This document shows, piece by piece, positions 23,301 through 38,300 of a stretch of 64,000 bases of DNA. The stretch's first letter is position 1. Each line of letters starts with the position of its first letter. The stretch spans positions 7,591,001-7,655,000 of the forward strand of contig JAWNZC010000087.1 in assembly GCA_035771165.1 (NCBI GenBank), given 5' to 3'. Position numbers and translations under genes: made by a program. Origin of the DNA: Paragorgia papillata (lineage: Eukaryota; Cnidaria; Anthozoa; Scleralcyonacea; Coralliidae). The notes below the pieces were generated by a model. It saw only the letters and a program-made list of their open reading frames with translations, was not told the origin of the DNA and made no database searches.

Positions 23301-26300
23301 AATGAAAATAAGTGCCCAGCAAATAACTTTTAGACAAAATAAATGTAATTAGCTAACGTTTCGTTGCTTGAAACGCAACATCATCAGAGCAATTTGAAAT
23401 GCTTAAGATAATTAAGTATTTGTATATAACATGGTTCAAATATTATATTACAAACGGTCAAAATAGTACAATAACAAAAATTCAAAAATTTAAAGAAACA
23501 ATTGAACGTATAGATTTTAAGATTATAATAACAAAAAGTAAATAAAAATATCATGTTTCAGATGTCGGTTAAAGAGTATGATTATAACAATTAGATTAGT
23601 CATAATGAGCTAGAAACAAAGAATGAGGTACTGAACTTATGTTTGCGTTAAGGACGGGGTTAAGTATTAGTTATTTATAAATTACAAATTAATAAAGTTT
23701 AATTGATAATCAACACAATAGAACATAATCATTGGACAAACGACGTAAATAGTCTAAAAATGAAAATCAATTATAGAACGATTGACGTCTCAACCGAAAG
23801 CTGAGATTATCAGTTTCTATTAATAATAGATGTAAATTCCTTCGGATAGCATACAACCATGTAAACATTCTTTATTTCGGAGAGCTTTTGTCCTGTGATG
23901 CTCAGGACATCACCAGATGTTGCAACTGGATTACAAAGATTGATGAATAACCTAAAGTCTGATTCATCACGTCATCATAGTGTTAAATATAAATGTGTTA
24001 CAATGTTAAATATTACTTAAATATTCTAATTGGTTTTCATTTTACAGAAACTGATGAGATTACATGATCAATAGTATAAGCGATAAAAAATCAAAGAAAG
24101 AATAATATAGAAAATATTTTATAATATTTGCCATGATTGAGAAGTTTAGCATTCTTTGGAAATTTACGATGCTTATAGAGATAGATTTCTATTAATCTTC
24201 ATAATCCTTGAGAGAAGTAGTTGCGTTAAGTACAAAATGAGGAAAAAGCTTGTTCCCAACGAATTTGGTGATCGATCAGTTACCCATATGTATTCAACAA
24301 CGGTAGATTTTTTGTGTGACCCTTTGATCAACAACAAAGATGTTCTTTAATACAGACCATGAGATTTCGGTTGATTGTTGATTGTGAGAGAATTCTTTCT
24401 ACAGACAGAGATTCAGCGCCAAGTAAGGAAGTTAAAACGGATTATTTAGGTTGTTGTTCGGCAGGTCTAGTCTGTATTAGTGGTTGTGGAATGGTGAGTT
24501 AAGATGTTCTTGGACGGATATCAGTTGTCTTCAAGGACAGTTTGTACGTGAGGACAGTTCTTGATGTACTTGAAGTGGTCTTGGTCGCAGATGGAGTACG
24601 CGCGTTCTATAAACTCTTACAAATTGATGGCTTAAATTTTGGGTAACGAAAGGAACTGTAAATTATACACAGCAATCGTCGCGAGAAGGTTTTCTGTAAA
24701 CAGTGTGCGTAAGACTGCTATTTTCCTTTTTTGTAATTAGAATGTTCAAGAAAAGTAAGGATTGATTTTTATCTCGCGCCTCCATGGGGTATTTGATGGA
24801 AGAGCTTAAGCTGCATGTTAAGATAGTCAAGGAAATAAGGTAAAGATTCTTCTTCGTGAAGGAAGATGTAGAAGGTGCCGTCAACAAACTTCCGCTAAAA
24901 ACTTCGTTTGGGACATGAAAATCCATGAAAAACTGTTCTTTCAAAATTTTCCATAAATAGTTTGGCCAAAACAGGAAAGAAAGGACACTCCGTTGCAGCC
25001 CTTTCTGTTGGCTCGTAAAATGGATCGCGCCATTTTAAAAATATAAAAAATTTAAACAGTTTCAAAAAGGTGAAGATTTCACCAACAGAAAGACCAGTTT
25101 GGTCGTTAGATTTGTTTTTCGCGTGATTTAAAATTATGGGGACCTCTGTGAGGGTTATCTGCCCCGATAACACACTTACCAATCACACTAACACCAACAC
25201 TACAATTTATTAACAAAATAAGAATCTCGCCTAATATAAAAGCTTGATAAGTTAATAGAATATATCATTATTTAAAAAAATGGACTCTGTTAACGTGCAG
25301 CATTCAGAGAATTCCTAATGTGGACCGAGATGAATTGCGCTATAATTTAAGTTTTGGCAAGTAATAATATTTATATGTTAACCAGAGTAAAATTGTCTCT
25401 GGTTTAACAAGAGGAAAATGCGCAAGTTAAAGATATATGTATAAACATGTCGTACAGAAAGAGTGAATCCGAGGCTGATAGAAAATTTAATTCTTTCACT
25501 TGCATAGTTTTGGCAGTAACTTGTGATAACTTCATGTTTGCATAGGATAGAAAAACTATAATAGAAACGGGTAAAGGAACACAGCTGCGGTCGCGTTTCT
25601 ACTCAATTCTCTTCACTTTTCTATTATGTTATTATACTACATCAGGCATGTTTATCAACAACATCCTCCGCTTTAAACAATTCTTGGTTTTCATCTGACG
25701 TCACGGCGGCCATATTGGGGCACAGAAACAATGAAATGGCGGCCATGTTGATGCACAATCCTTATCATTTGGGAATTTAAATCTATTCTTATTTAAACAT
25801 ATTGATTTACCGCCCCAACGGAAACGACCCATAAAGAAAAAAATGGCCGCCATTTCGTTTTTCTCGGAAGTGAATAGGGCACGATATACCGTCAGTGAGA
25901 AGCCAATTAGCTTACATGAAAACTAGTTTTCTAAGTATGTGCTAATTATGGATATATTGTTATTTCAAAAATGGAAATGAAAATTAAATGTCAATGATTT
26001 TAAACAGAACAATTTAATTATAACTGTAATTACAGAAATACAATTATAATTCCCTTTGTTAAACTATAGTTTTGTGTCAAATGATTACTCTGTACTTACA
26101 ACACTTTTATCTTATTTCCAGGTGGAAACAGTTCAAGTTCGAACTCTTTGATAAAGTTCATACTGAGATCTCTAGATATGCAAATAAAAAAACATTTTAA
26201 ATGTTTTATTAAGTTATATATAACAAATAGATAAATGTTCCAAAACTTTACTTCAATTTACTAAACTACCGAAGTTTAAAGATGAATTGACATATTAAAA

Positions 26301-29300
26301 TTTTAAACGTGGTAACAAAAATAAAAATCTAAAAAATTAATTAACTTTTTCTTTTTGTAAAAGCGGCGTGCGATTTTTTGAAAACTAAGTAGAAATGTGC
26401 GTATTTCAATTGTTTATTTTGAACTAAAAAAATTGAATGGTTATACCAAACTCGTTTGTCAAGTTAATTCAATGTTAATTTACGACCATTTTTATACTTG
26501 GGAAGCTAGCCGGAAGAACCTCTAAAACAGTGCAAGCGTTTTTACGTTTTTGATTGACTTTTGCTCGAGTCAATCAGAACGCCCGAAACAATCTGGAAGC
26601 GAAAAACACTAGATGATTTGTGCGATCATTTTTTTGTAATTTTAGCGTAATTGGCATGTATGTTTGCTACTCGGTTTGTTAGACTGATGCTAGTATCAAA
26701 TCACTCATCTGCAATCGAAAGAAAAATTGTTGATACAATTGTTGGTATTTGTCAATAGATTTCAACATTTACGAACAGATCTAAAGAATGCAGGTTTGAT
26801 GCACACCTATGGCTAGCATGTAGTGAAAAAGTAAATTTTAGAATTGGAATAAACATTGAGGCGTGCGAGAGGGAGTTAATTCGATGTCCGTCGTCATCTA
26901 AAATTTGTAAATCAAAGGTATATAAAAGAGTAACCCAAAATTTTGTTTAAAAAGAATAATCTAGCGTTTACAAGCGAAAACTTCAGCACTCAGACGAATC
27001 ATGAAATATAGTCAGTTGGTGTCTAGTTATAGAACATGGCCCGATTAAAGCATTTACGCAATTATATTTCAGTAATTCTGGATTACTTTGCCTTATTCCA
27101 GCATCTTGATTGGTGCGAAACAATCAGAGAAACCTTCTAACTGCTCCAGAGATTCTTTCCGCTTGCTTCCCGAGTTGACCCCTCCCACATTACCGCGCTT
27201 CATTTTCGCGTGTCCCGGTTATCCGTACATGCATGGAAGAACCTCTTTCAACAAGGGTAGTATACGATGCCCAAAAAATAATTAAAGATACAGCCAAGAA
27301 ACAGTAGAGTCATTTAATTGGGGGGGGGGGGGGAAGTGCCAGCGGTTAATATCTCAGAAAGTATTTATGCTATAGAAGTGAAACTTGGTAGGCTAATAGA
27401 ACATTCAAAAATATTATAATTTTTAGTGGTGTCACCCCACCCGTTTGACGACGACATAGCTAAAAATACAACAAAGTGAAATACAGCCAAATAATAGGCA
27501 ATAAAAACTCTTAAATACTTTTTTTTATTATTATTACTGTAGTTAGAGCCGGTAGAAAGAAGTCAAAACTATAAACCTTAAAAATTTAGGAAGAATATGT
27601 TTTTATGGCCGTTGATTTAGTTGTTGTGATAAGAAGGTATATGTTATATTCATTAATCAAGCTTTATTGCTAATTCTATTTTCAATCTTTATACATTATC
27701 TGAAGTGTCCTATGAGCATCCGTAACTTTAAAAGCAATTTTCGGAAAAAATTAAATTGATGACGTCAATGTAAGACGTTATTGTTCGGCCATCTTGGATT
27801 CCGCCATATTGAATTTGCGACGCCATTAGATGAACTTAAATAACACAACATTCATGGAAATATATTAAAAATACTATTAAAAGTTAATCAAATACTCAAA
27901 AAAAACAACCTAAATTAAACCAGAATTTCGAAATTTTTGCTGGAAACCTCATCAAAAACTTGGTTGCTATGGCAATACTAATCAGTGTAAATTTTTTTTT
28001 TACACACGATAGTGTTCCGCAACAGTAGGTATGAAAAGTCACAATGTTTCGTGCACATGGCCAGAAATTTGCGACATATGAGCCTCAGGTGGTCAGCAGC
28101 TATCCTCCGAAACACAAAACAGCTGCCATTGACATTTTATCAGCGGCCATGGATATTTTGACACGACACAGACACGGTAAACGACGAAGTTTTGTGGTAT
28201 AAAGTCGTTCAACAGTTCAACAAACGTTGGAGCGCCAGCCTGCGACTTTAGTTTAGCCAGGTCTTTGAGGATTTCTTGAGGAATATCAATAATTTCTGAC
28301 GAATTTCTGTTTGGTGTAATTCAAACAATGATTCGTCGATAAACTTATAGACCTGAATTATTTTTATCCAAAACAGAGGGCATTGATCATATTTTAAAGT
28401 GCAGGAAATATTGAAATATACCCATAGTATGATTAGTATGGTCGCATTCCGCGATTTACTTTAATTTTGCCGCGAATAAACAAACAGGAAGTTAGGGATT
28501 TTGCTGGATATGTGTTGGTATTGTGTGGGATAGGAAGGGTGATATTGTTTTAATCCCACAGTACTTTGCACGGCTAGAAATATCTTTTCCTGAGCTTTCG
28601 AACGATAACAAAGATAATGAATTTTGTTGGAAACTCTCGTTGAAGTTTCAGGACAACCCAGCGTTTTTGCTCAAAGCAATTTTTCACTTCCGCTTTGATC
28701 TTCCAACGCGAATTATGTGGAATTACAAATATTTCAACATTGAAAAGTAGAGCAACTACGGCAGAAGCACAGGAGAATTTAAGTGCTAATTATGGTACTA
28801 TCTGTTATATCCATGATGCGAACTATATATTTATTTATAATTTTGCAAAATATTCGCCAATTCGCGTATACAAGGATTTTAAAAACTGCTCATGAGCAAG
28901 ATTTACTCTGAAATACATTGGTGCTGCAAAGCAGATTTCGTCGCGTTTCAAACGCAGAGCAACGTAACAGCGCTGTTGCTTAAAAGGTATGACATTTCAC
29001 TGCATTATGTTGTAGAGAATTAATAGTGAACCCGACATTTTCCATTTAAAACATTTCCTTCGATATGTTTAGACAAATATATACACCTATCTATGTATTA
29101 CATGTAAATTTTGGAGCAATTCTCTCGTTAAATTCGGGATACTGCTGACAGGCGCGTGGGCTCAGATGTAGCAAATTTTGAGCCAAGCATTTATTTGAAA
29201 TACTCAAAAGTTACAAAGCTTTTATTTCGCCGCGGGCACTTTCCACCACTGCACAAAAAGTTAGATAAACACAAATAAACCTACTGTAAAACTACTATAA

Positions 29301-32300
29301 CGCCTCACAACAACAACACAGAACAACGCTGCTTTTATAACAGTATATCTATAAAATTGCTTGAAAAAAACCCAAGACATTTCATTTGGTTAAGTGTATT
29401 TAAGTAGGCATTGATTATACCCAGCCGGTACACGACGTCGTTTTGACTTTTGCCGTCTAATTGTGGTCGAATTAGTCGTCTTGCGACGTCAACTACAAAA
29501 AAATCCACGATATTTTGACGTCGCGTTGTCAAGTTTTTATTTCGTCAGCGTTTTATCAACGTAAAAAACTGATGTTGTTTCGACGTTGAATCGACATCGA
29601 TATTGCAAAGTTAACTTTGCAAATGAAGACGGATAATCTTAAATCTTTGACATGGTTTTCTTCTTGTTCCCGCTTTTACGTTCAAGGTTGAAAAAAGAAC
29701 GTTGATCAGTTACTAAATAGAGAACTAAAGAGTGTACAAGGCCGTTAAAACAACGCCTGTTTGATTTTGGTTCATCGTTGTTACCGTCAAAAAAAGGTCC
29801 ATAATCTAACGTCGAAACGACGTCAATAATGGGCTTGTCTCACCCCCCAAGTGACCCTGACCTCTGCCTTATTGTGATTGGTCAATTAGCGTTTGAGGGC
29901 AAAACATTTTGCCTTCAAACGATATAACTGACCAATCGCAGTAAGGAAGAGGTCAGGGTCACGTGGGGGGTGAGATGAGCCCATTGAACGTCGATCTGAT
30001 TTGCATTTTCATATTTTGCATATTCGACTTTCTTTAGACGACGAATCGATGAGGTTTCGGCGGCTGAATAATTTTGTTCTTGCCAGCGCTACATAATATA
30101 TACATAAATACAAGACGCCTGGGTCAGGCGTTTACTAGGGATACGTACTGGCAAGTGCAAGGAGGCTGAATCCAAGGATGAATGTCGTGCAAACTTCACA
30201 AATGTAAACATATTTACGATCAAGAGAGTTGTCAGCCACATTACTGTTAATTAAACTACAAAGAGTCAGTCACCTTCAAAACCTACCTACAGCGGGGAAG
30301 AACACTTTGATCAAAAACGAAAGCTGTTCGACTTTTTGTCCAACTTACTTCAGGAGCGAAAGGAGAAAATAATTTACAGTATGTCTCATGGCTTCTCTTA
30401 GTCACACGGCTAACAACTCACCGGAAGTAGGAATAGTAACGAAAGTAAGAAGTGCAAAACTGCAAAATCGTGACAAATAAAAAGCCCAAGCTGAAACCTA
30501 GACTCTACCTACCACAGTAGCCTAGCTGAGTAATTAGCAGAAACAGGAAACTAAGCCCTCGTATCAAGTAATATATAATGTAAACGTGTAGTTGTCGAGT
30601 TATGATTAACCCACGTTCAGTAAACAATCAAAGTGTATATTGTTGCTGACTAATTTAATTCTATAGTGCAATATTAATTACTTACAGTACTTTAAGTGAC
30701 CGAGTTTCATGAAACAGTTTTCTTGGAATGTTTTCAATACGGTTTTTAGACAAGCGACTACATCAAATTAAAGAAGAATTATTAATAACCCTCCATCTTT
30801 GATACATATTTACTTCGTTCATGCTACACTAGATTTATATAATCAGTAGACTGGTGTTCAATTTGCATTATTTGCAACTGTATGTCACTGTCGGATCTTT
30901 AAGTCCTTTAAAAAAACTGTCAATATCACAATAATATATCTCTAACTCAATGTTATTTGGCATCCCATAAAAATTAGTACAAAAGTCAAGTGTTAATATA
31001 GTATTGTAATTTCAGTCTAGCTTTCACCAAATAATTTTACTCTGCAACAAGAGGGCACTCAGAAATTGCGTATATCTCCCCCAGCGGGTTTACTATTAGA
31101 GATGATTAAAAAGAAAACCAGCCATCCTGCTAACCAGGCTAGCTCACATGCAACACCTACAGATATATAAATGAATACAATGCTTGATTGCCTTCGTACC
31201 AAAATTATGCAAAATGTTTGCATAAAATAAGGATAGTGAGCGCGACGAAGAAGCAAGCCAAGGATGAGTCGTCTCAGTTAAAGCATTCCGGTCATAGACA
31301 CCTTGTCAGGGGCGGATCTAGACCAAAATCTGACTGTTGCAAATTATTGACGACACCATTCTAGGGGAGTCCGGGAGCATGGCCCCACGGAAATTTTTGA
31401 AATTTCAAACCCCGGAAACGGCATTTCCCGCATTTTGAGTGAAGATTCCAGCTAATTCTGCAGCAGGCGCAATTCAAATTTCACACAGGAATAAAGGGCC
31501 AAATACGACAATATTTGTTAATATGGGATTTATATTAAAAATCTACCAATAAAAACTATTGACAACAACATCTGTTTGTGTAAAATATGATTGTTTGATA
31601 ATATATTTATTGATCAACATACCTAGTACTCGTCTATTAATTAACGTCATGTACAAACACAAAGTTCGCCGATCTCAGAGTAAATTTTATTGATAACCTA
31701 TATAAAGTAAATAGTTCATTCAAATTGTTTAATTCCCAAGATATTTTTATGTACCTTATGTCTATACAAGACAGAACAGTTATGGCTTTGGCAGGGAAAT
31801 ACTGTTTCGATGTTTTAACAATTTTTGATAACTTAACGTAGATAATAGAAATTAACTTTATATATATGTAATATGTATGTCATGTAGTTGTAGTTAGTGT
31901 CACGTTTGTATCCTATATACTAAAGCTGGTATTGATGTTGTTGATCAAATAAATATATTATTATTAATTTTACGCAAGCAGCACGTTTACTGCAACGTTA
32001 AAGATTAACGTTTATTAAATAAATATAATACTGTGTCTTACTCGCTACATATGTGACTCAGAATGAATTCGCGTTCAATCATATAAATACACACAAAGGC
32101 TGATCTCAGTCATAATTTGCATATTTTATTATTCAAATAATAACCCAGGCAATTTATTATTCATGAGCTTCACATACCTCACTGCGTTGTGCTTTGAAGA
32201 GCGCAATTCTTAGCTGCGCGGGAACTGCAACTTCGAATAGTTAATACACAAACATACACGGCGAGGATCATCCTTCTTTCTTTCAAATTCGCTCTTAAGA

Positions 32301-35300
32301 CAATTTCTCACAGTAACGCTTAAGAGCAATCAACTCATCCTCCTTTTCCTTAGGAGAATAACTCATATCATCCAAGACACGCAACAGTTGCTGTAAAACG
32401 TTTTTGGGACGCAATGGTGAAACAGAAGCCAAGGGAACGAACGAGTAATTACATCACATCATAGTCTAATCATCGGAGATTTCTTCGCTCTAGTGAACTG
32501 TAGCGGAAGTTCATGAAATGCAGCAAAACGTGACCTAAATCTGACGTGTTGATTGGTTTGCTACAGTCAACTGTAGCGGCTACAGTCCAAATTTAGCACA
32601 ACTGTAGCCGTCCGTAACACATCGTCACCACCTCGGAATGCGCCTTTGCGCGATGCATTCTAGTGAGAGAAACATGAGCTGACAATGCAGTTCAGATCAA
32701 TTACGGGCAGGCTCAATGGGCACAGCAGGTTTGTAGGTTGTGCGCCCGGCAATAATTTATATAACGCGCGCATGAATGCCTGAAATGGTGGTTTTGAACT
32801 TTGGAAAAGCTGAATATTAGTGACATATTATGCAGATGGTGTTAATTTAATGTTAATTTAATTTAATCGTATTTTTTTCGGGAAAATCTGACTGTAGCAT
32901 TCGCTACAGTTGCTACAGTCTAGATCCGCCCCTGCTTGTTATAATGTAATGTTAAAGAGAGTGCTCTGTTGGCAGTGTTTTAAATAACCAAAGTGAAAGG
33001 TAGTAAACTGCCGAGAATAGATTTGATAAGGAAATAAAGGCGTTTCTAGCGGAGTCCTTCATCAGAGTAAAATGTGTTGAAATGAAATAAAACACGGCTT
33101 ATATATCCAAAGGGGTTAAGAAATTAAAATAGCCAAATGTTGGGAGGTTAAAAACACTGATCATAATTGCAGTCAAAATGGAGATACCTTCCCACTTTTT
33201 ATTGTGTAGTTCGTTGCGTATTGCTGTATTTCTGTAGCCGTTACCAAAGCCTGAGAAATGTTTTTGTTGAAAAATGTACAAAAATAGTATAATTTAGCTT
33301 TAATTGACATTTAATCATAATACAATGAATGTTTATCCCAAATCAATACAGATAAACGAATATACATCAAGAATTGGCGACTTTTATCGCTAGAATTTCC
33401 TCGCGCTTCATTAGCGGCTACAGAATTACAGTAATGCAGAACCAACTACAGAAGCGGAAGTGGGAAGGTAGTTCCATTTTGACTGTAATGAGATGTAAAA
33501 ATGTTAGGTATTAGCTAATTATTACAATAAAACTAAATACTAAAAAGGTGCAATCAAAAATCTTAAAAATAAATGAGAGTGCATAACTAATAATAACGAG
33601 AAAGTTAAATAAAGAAAAAAAAGTAGGAAATTAAATAAAAGAAAAACGTTCGTTAAGGCCATTCGCTTTAACGAACGTTTTCGTTTTACTTAATTTCCTA
33701 TTCCCCTTCGCTATCTTTCTCATTAGGGGCATAATTCATAATTACATGAACACGGCGGCACTTTTTGCTTCAGAAGCAATCCCAACCTATTTAAGTAAGT
33801 TCGGAAGACGTCGGTTGAATACAGATAACAGCCATGTTTGGGGACTACGGACGAATTGACACTTCAAGAGAAACTAGGTGTCATATGTGTCGTGAATTAT
33901 TATTTAGGAGGAATCCTTTCGAAAGCTATACACTAGCTTACTGCTACTGAGTTAAACGAACACTAACATTTTACTATAAGCTTCTCGTTTTATTTTAAAT
34001 ATCTACACTTGCTTAGGCTAATACTAAAACAACTGTTAATTACAAGTTGATTAATTGAGTTACTTACATAGTTTGTAATGACTTTGAATTATAGAACGTC
34101 TCTTCTTCTATCTCCAGTATTTTATTTCCCCTCAAACTTCTAAACATCACAAACAATAAATAAAATGATTAATAATTTAAGGATTAGTTGCTTACTATAA
34201 AAATATAGACAATAACATACAAGGTTAGTAAAAATTTCTAGTCAAAATTTTCTCTTACAATTGATAAATTTGCGTTCATGGTCAAATAAACGCTTTTAGC
34301 ATCGTACTGTTAGTTATAATTACAAGCCGCTATTGCACTACCTCGTTTTTCGTATAAAACAATGGGCCGGAAGAATTATTTTGAACTAACTGAGAAAAAG
34401 TCAAATACATCGTCGTTCTTTTCTTAGACTGTTTTTTTTTGGTCTTCTGGGATTCGGGGGCGAGGTAAGTGCCCGCGGCTAATATCTCAGAAAGTATTTA
34501 CGCTATCGAAGTGAAACTTAGTATGCTAACAGAACATTCGAAGATATTTTATTTTTTGTTGGTGTCACCCCAAATGTGACGTATCTACGACGTCATTTGT
34601 TACGTCATACATAACAATACAACAAAGTGAAATACAGCCAAATAATAGACAAGGAAAATCTTTTTTTTTTAATTACTACTGTAGCTAGAGCCAGTAGAAA
34701 GACAATAAGACTATCAAGCTTAAACACTTTGGAAGAATTTGGTTTAATTTTTTGGTTTATGGCCGTTGAGTTAGTTGTTGTGATAAGAAGGTAAATATTA
34801 TATTCATTAATCAAGCTGTATTGTTCTGTTTTCTATTTTTATACATTATCTGAAGTATCCTATGAGAATCTGTAACTTTAAAAGCAATTTTTCGTAAAAA
34901 TTAAGGTGCCGACGTCAATGTATGACGTCATTGTTCCGCCATCTTGGATTCACCCATATTGGATTTGTGACGTCATTAGATGAACTTGAATAACACATAA
35001 TTCATGGAATTATATTATAAATACTAAAGTTAATCAAATACTCAAAAAAAACCCCAGAAAAAAACCCTAAATTAACCAGAATTTCGAAATTTTTGCCACA
35101 AACATAATAAAAACGTGGTTGCTATGGCAACACTAATCAATGTAAAAAATTTTGGACACGGAAGTGTTCCGCAACAGTAGGTATGAAAAGTCACAAAATT
35201 TCGTGCATTTATTTTTAATACTCAAAACAAGGGTTTAAATTCCCCCCCCCCCCCCCCCCCCCCCCCCTCCAGTCTAGAACATGTAACTGCTTTTATAGGG

Positions 35301-38300
35301 AAAATATTTTTGGCCGTTTTTGAAATTAAGAGAGGATTTCGTACAATAATAACACCAAAATTCTTATTACCCCAACCGGTAATCGAATCCAAGATCCTGG
35401 AATCAACGCAACGGCGTTATGAATACTGAGCTCAGCTATTGAGATACGGGCAGGACAGGGTCATGATCAACATTAAGTCTTTAGAAAGAAGCAGATGATA
35501 AAATAACTGTTAAAAAAAACTTACAAGTATTCTAACTGCGTCAGCTTTTTGAAATTAAGTTCGGTCAACTTCACAAGAAGATTTTCATCAAAATGGCTAA
35601 ACACAAAATAAACAAAACTATTAAAACAATAAGTAAGCGGCCAAAACTTCAACCTTAATTAAAAATTATATTTTTTTATGGTCAAATATCAAAACTACGC
35701 TTTTGAAACGTGACAATATAGAACAAAAATTTTTTTTTTAATAACTTACATTGCAGACGTCCTCTCTGGGAAATACAAAGGCATATAAAACAAATCTTTA
35801 GCAGAAATAAAGATCTTGGTATTGTTTGATTTCAAACGATTGCAACGTACGTTTGGTGGACAGTCTAAAGAAAATATAGAAACATTTGTCAAAATTGTTT
35901 CTTTTTTAAACACAAAAATTACAAGGAAATAAACATCAATTAAAGCAATGACCAATAAAAATTAGAATATTTTAAAATCTAGTGACAACAACGAAAGCTG
36001 TGAATATTATAAATCATCAAACGTCTACAACAAACAACAAAAAGATGTGACCACCACTATCAGCAATAGCCTCCCCCACAGTCATTCCGCTTAGGGAGGC
36101 GGTAAACCCTCTCCCACTAACGCCCGCTTGTCGGAGAGCAATATTGTGTTCTCTTTGTGTACCGCGAACCAATCAAATCAATACTACTGTACTGCGCCAA
36201 ATATAGATCAGTCAATCACAAGGAGATTATAACCGTCTATTATTTATTACTATTCGTGAAAAGTTTCCATTTTTCATGCACATTTACTCGTGAAAGTAAG
36301 TGATATTACACAGTTTAATTCATTAAAATGCATTATTAGTTCGTTGTTTACCATTGTCTGAAGACTTGACGACAGTTAAACAGCTCAGTGGTACGCTGTA
36401 GCTTGAGTCCCAAATTTCTTTCCAATCTTTTTATCATCACTCAGACTTCTAATATCTAGAAACTGGCGTATCTCTGATCTTTGATAACTCGTTACGTCGC
36501 GTTGTCCTTATAGACGACTCTATTATATTTTTACCTTGAACGACTTATCCAGACAATTTTATTCGGCCGTGCCGTCAGAGACGTCTCGACAAGCGACACA
36601 TGAAACAAGGTACATCCATACTGTGAATTAACACTTAACGCAGCGTTCGTTGTTGTCGTTAGAGTTAGACGAATTTATTTACGCCAGATTATTTTTATTA
36701 CTTTTCTAACACCCGTTGCCGTGACAAATAAAATTGTCTGGTAGACGGTCTGCTAAGGTGAAGGTCAGCTTTCCCGATTCTAGAAAGTTCAATTTGATTG
36801 GTCCATCGCTTAGAACACAATATTGCTCTCAAGCAGGCGTTAGGGGGATTCGGTTTACCGTCCCCCTAAGAACAACTGGCGGGGGAGACTATATCAGCAA
36901 TTGAATGAAAACAAATACAAACGACGACACCAGTGACAACATCTGCACAAACACGATCACATCCGTCGATAATTATAATATCAACAACAAATACTACATC
37001 AAGCATTATAAACTACTATTAATATTATTTTCTACAATATAAATAAAAAAGGACAACAACAGTATTGCACCATGTTTACCACCATCAACACTGCTATTGT
37101 GAGCGCGACTGATAGAACTACTATGACTGCAACAACAACGACAACAAGGCAATCACAGCGACAACTACAACAACGATAACGATGAAAATAACGAGGACAA
37201 TAACAACGAGAACAACAACAAAAACAGTGAAAAATTAAAATATTTTGTTGTAATTATATAACGCAAATTGAAACACTTACTTAAAATATTTTCATTGCCA
37301 CAACGGGTGGGAACTAAATCACACGGCAGCACAGAAAGAAAGAAAAAGAAATAGTATTGGCACGATCTTGCACATAGTTAATGTACAAATACTTCCAGCA
37401 TTGCAAAGAAAGTTGTAATAATTACTCCAAAAATTCCTCTTTAAAATTATAAATAAAATGAACATTTTTATATTTTTTTATTTTTAAATTTTTATATTTT
37501 TATAATTTTTATATTTTTATTTACTTTTTAGTATGGCAATCTTCACTATATGAAAAGTTAATTTTTTTCAGCATTACGTTAAAAATAATTATACTAATTT
37601 GATCGTCTGAGTATTTGGAAATAAACAGTGCTGAAAACTAAATGCGATATGCGGTTGTAGTAACTTAATGTTTATAAAAAAGAAAAAACAAACAACAAAA
37701 ACTGAAGAACACTAATTTCGCATGTCGAGAATAAGCCAAAGTCTAATGCAATTTGTGAAGACGGCAAGACTTCACTCTCGTAAAGAAATTGCAAAATCAA
37801 TTCAAATAATATCATGCAAGAAAATTTTAGCGATATTTGCTAAACAATATATAATTTTAGTCTGGAACGACACTGAATTTTCCAGTCGAAGCAAAATGTT
37901 AACGGAAGATACGTTCACTTGTAGTTGTACGGTATTTATTATGGTGAAAACTATGGGACATTGCAATAAATATAATATTTACAACAATATATAAAACGAA
38001 AAGACATACATCCGATTGGAGTATGACATTAAAATACAGACAATTGAGATTCTAAGTAAACTCGAAACAAACCTATTAAAAAACCTAAAACCTAAAACTA
38101 ACACCTAATTAAACGAAAACTTAAATCAAACTAAAACCTACGGAGAAATCCCAACGAGAGACTATATTGCAAAGCTTGATGTGCGTGTTTAGTTTCAAAC
38201 TTCGAGTAAGAAACAAAACGAGCAGTCCTCGACACTTTAATAAACCGGTTAGTTATTAATTCGTTTCCAGGGCCCTAAGAATAGATGATTATCTTTTTTC

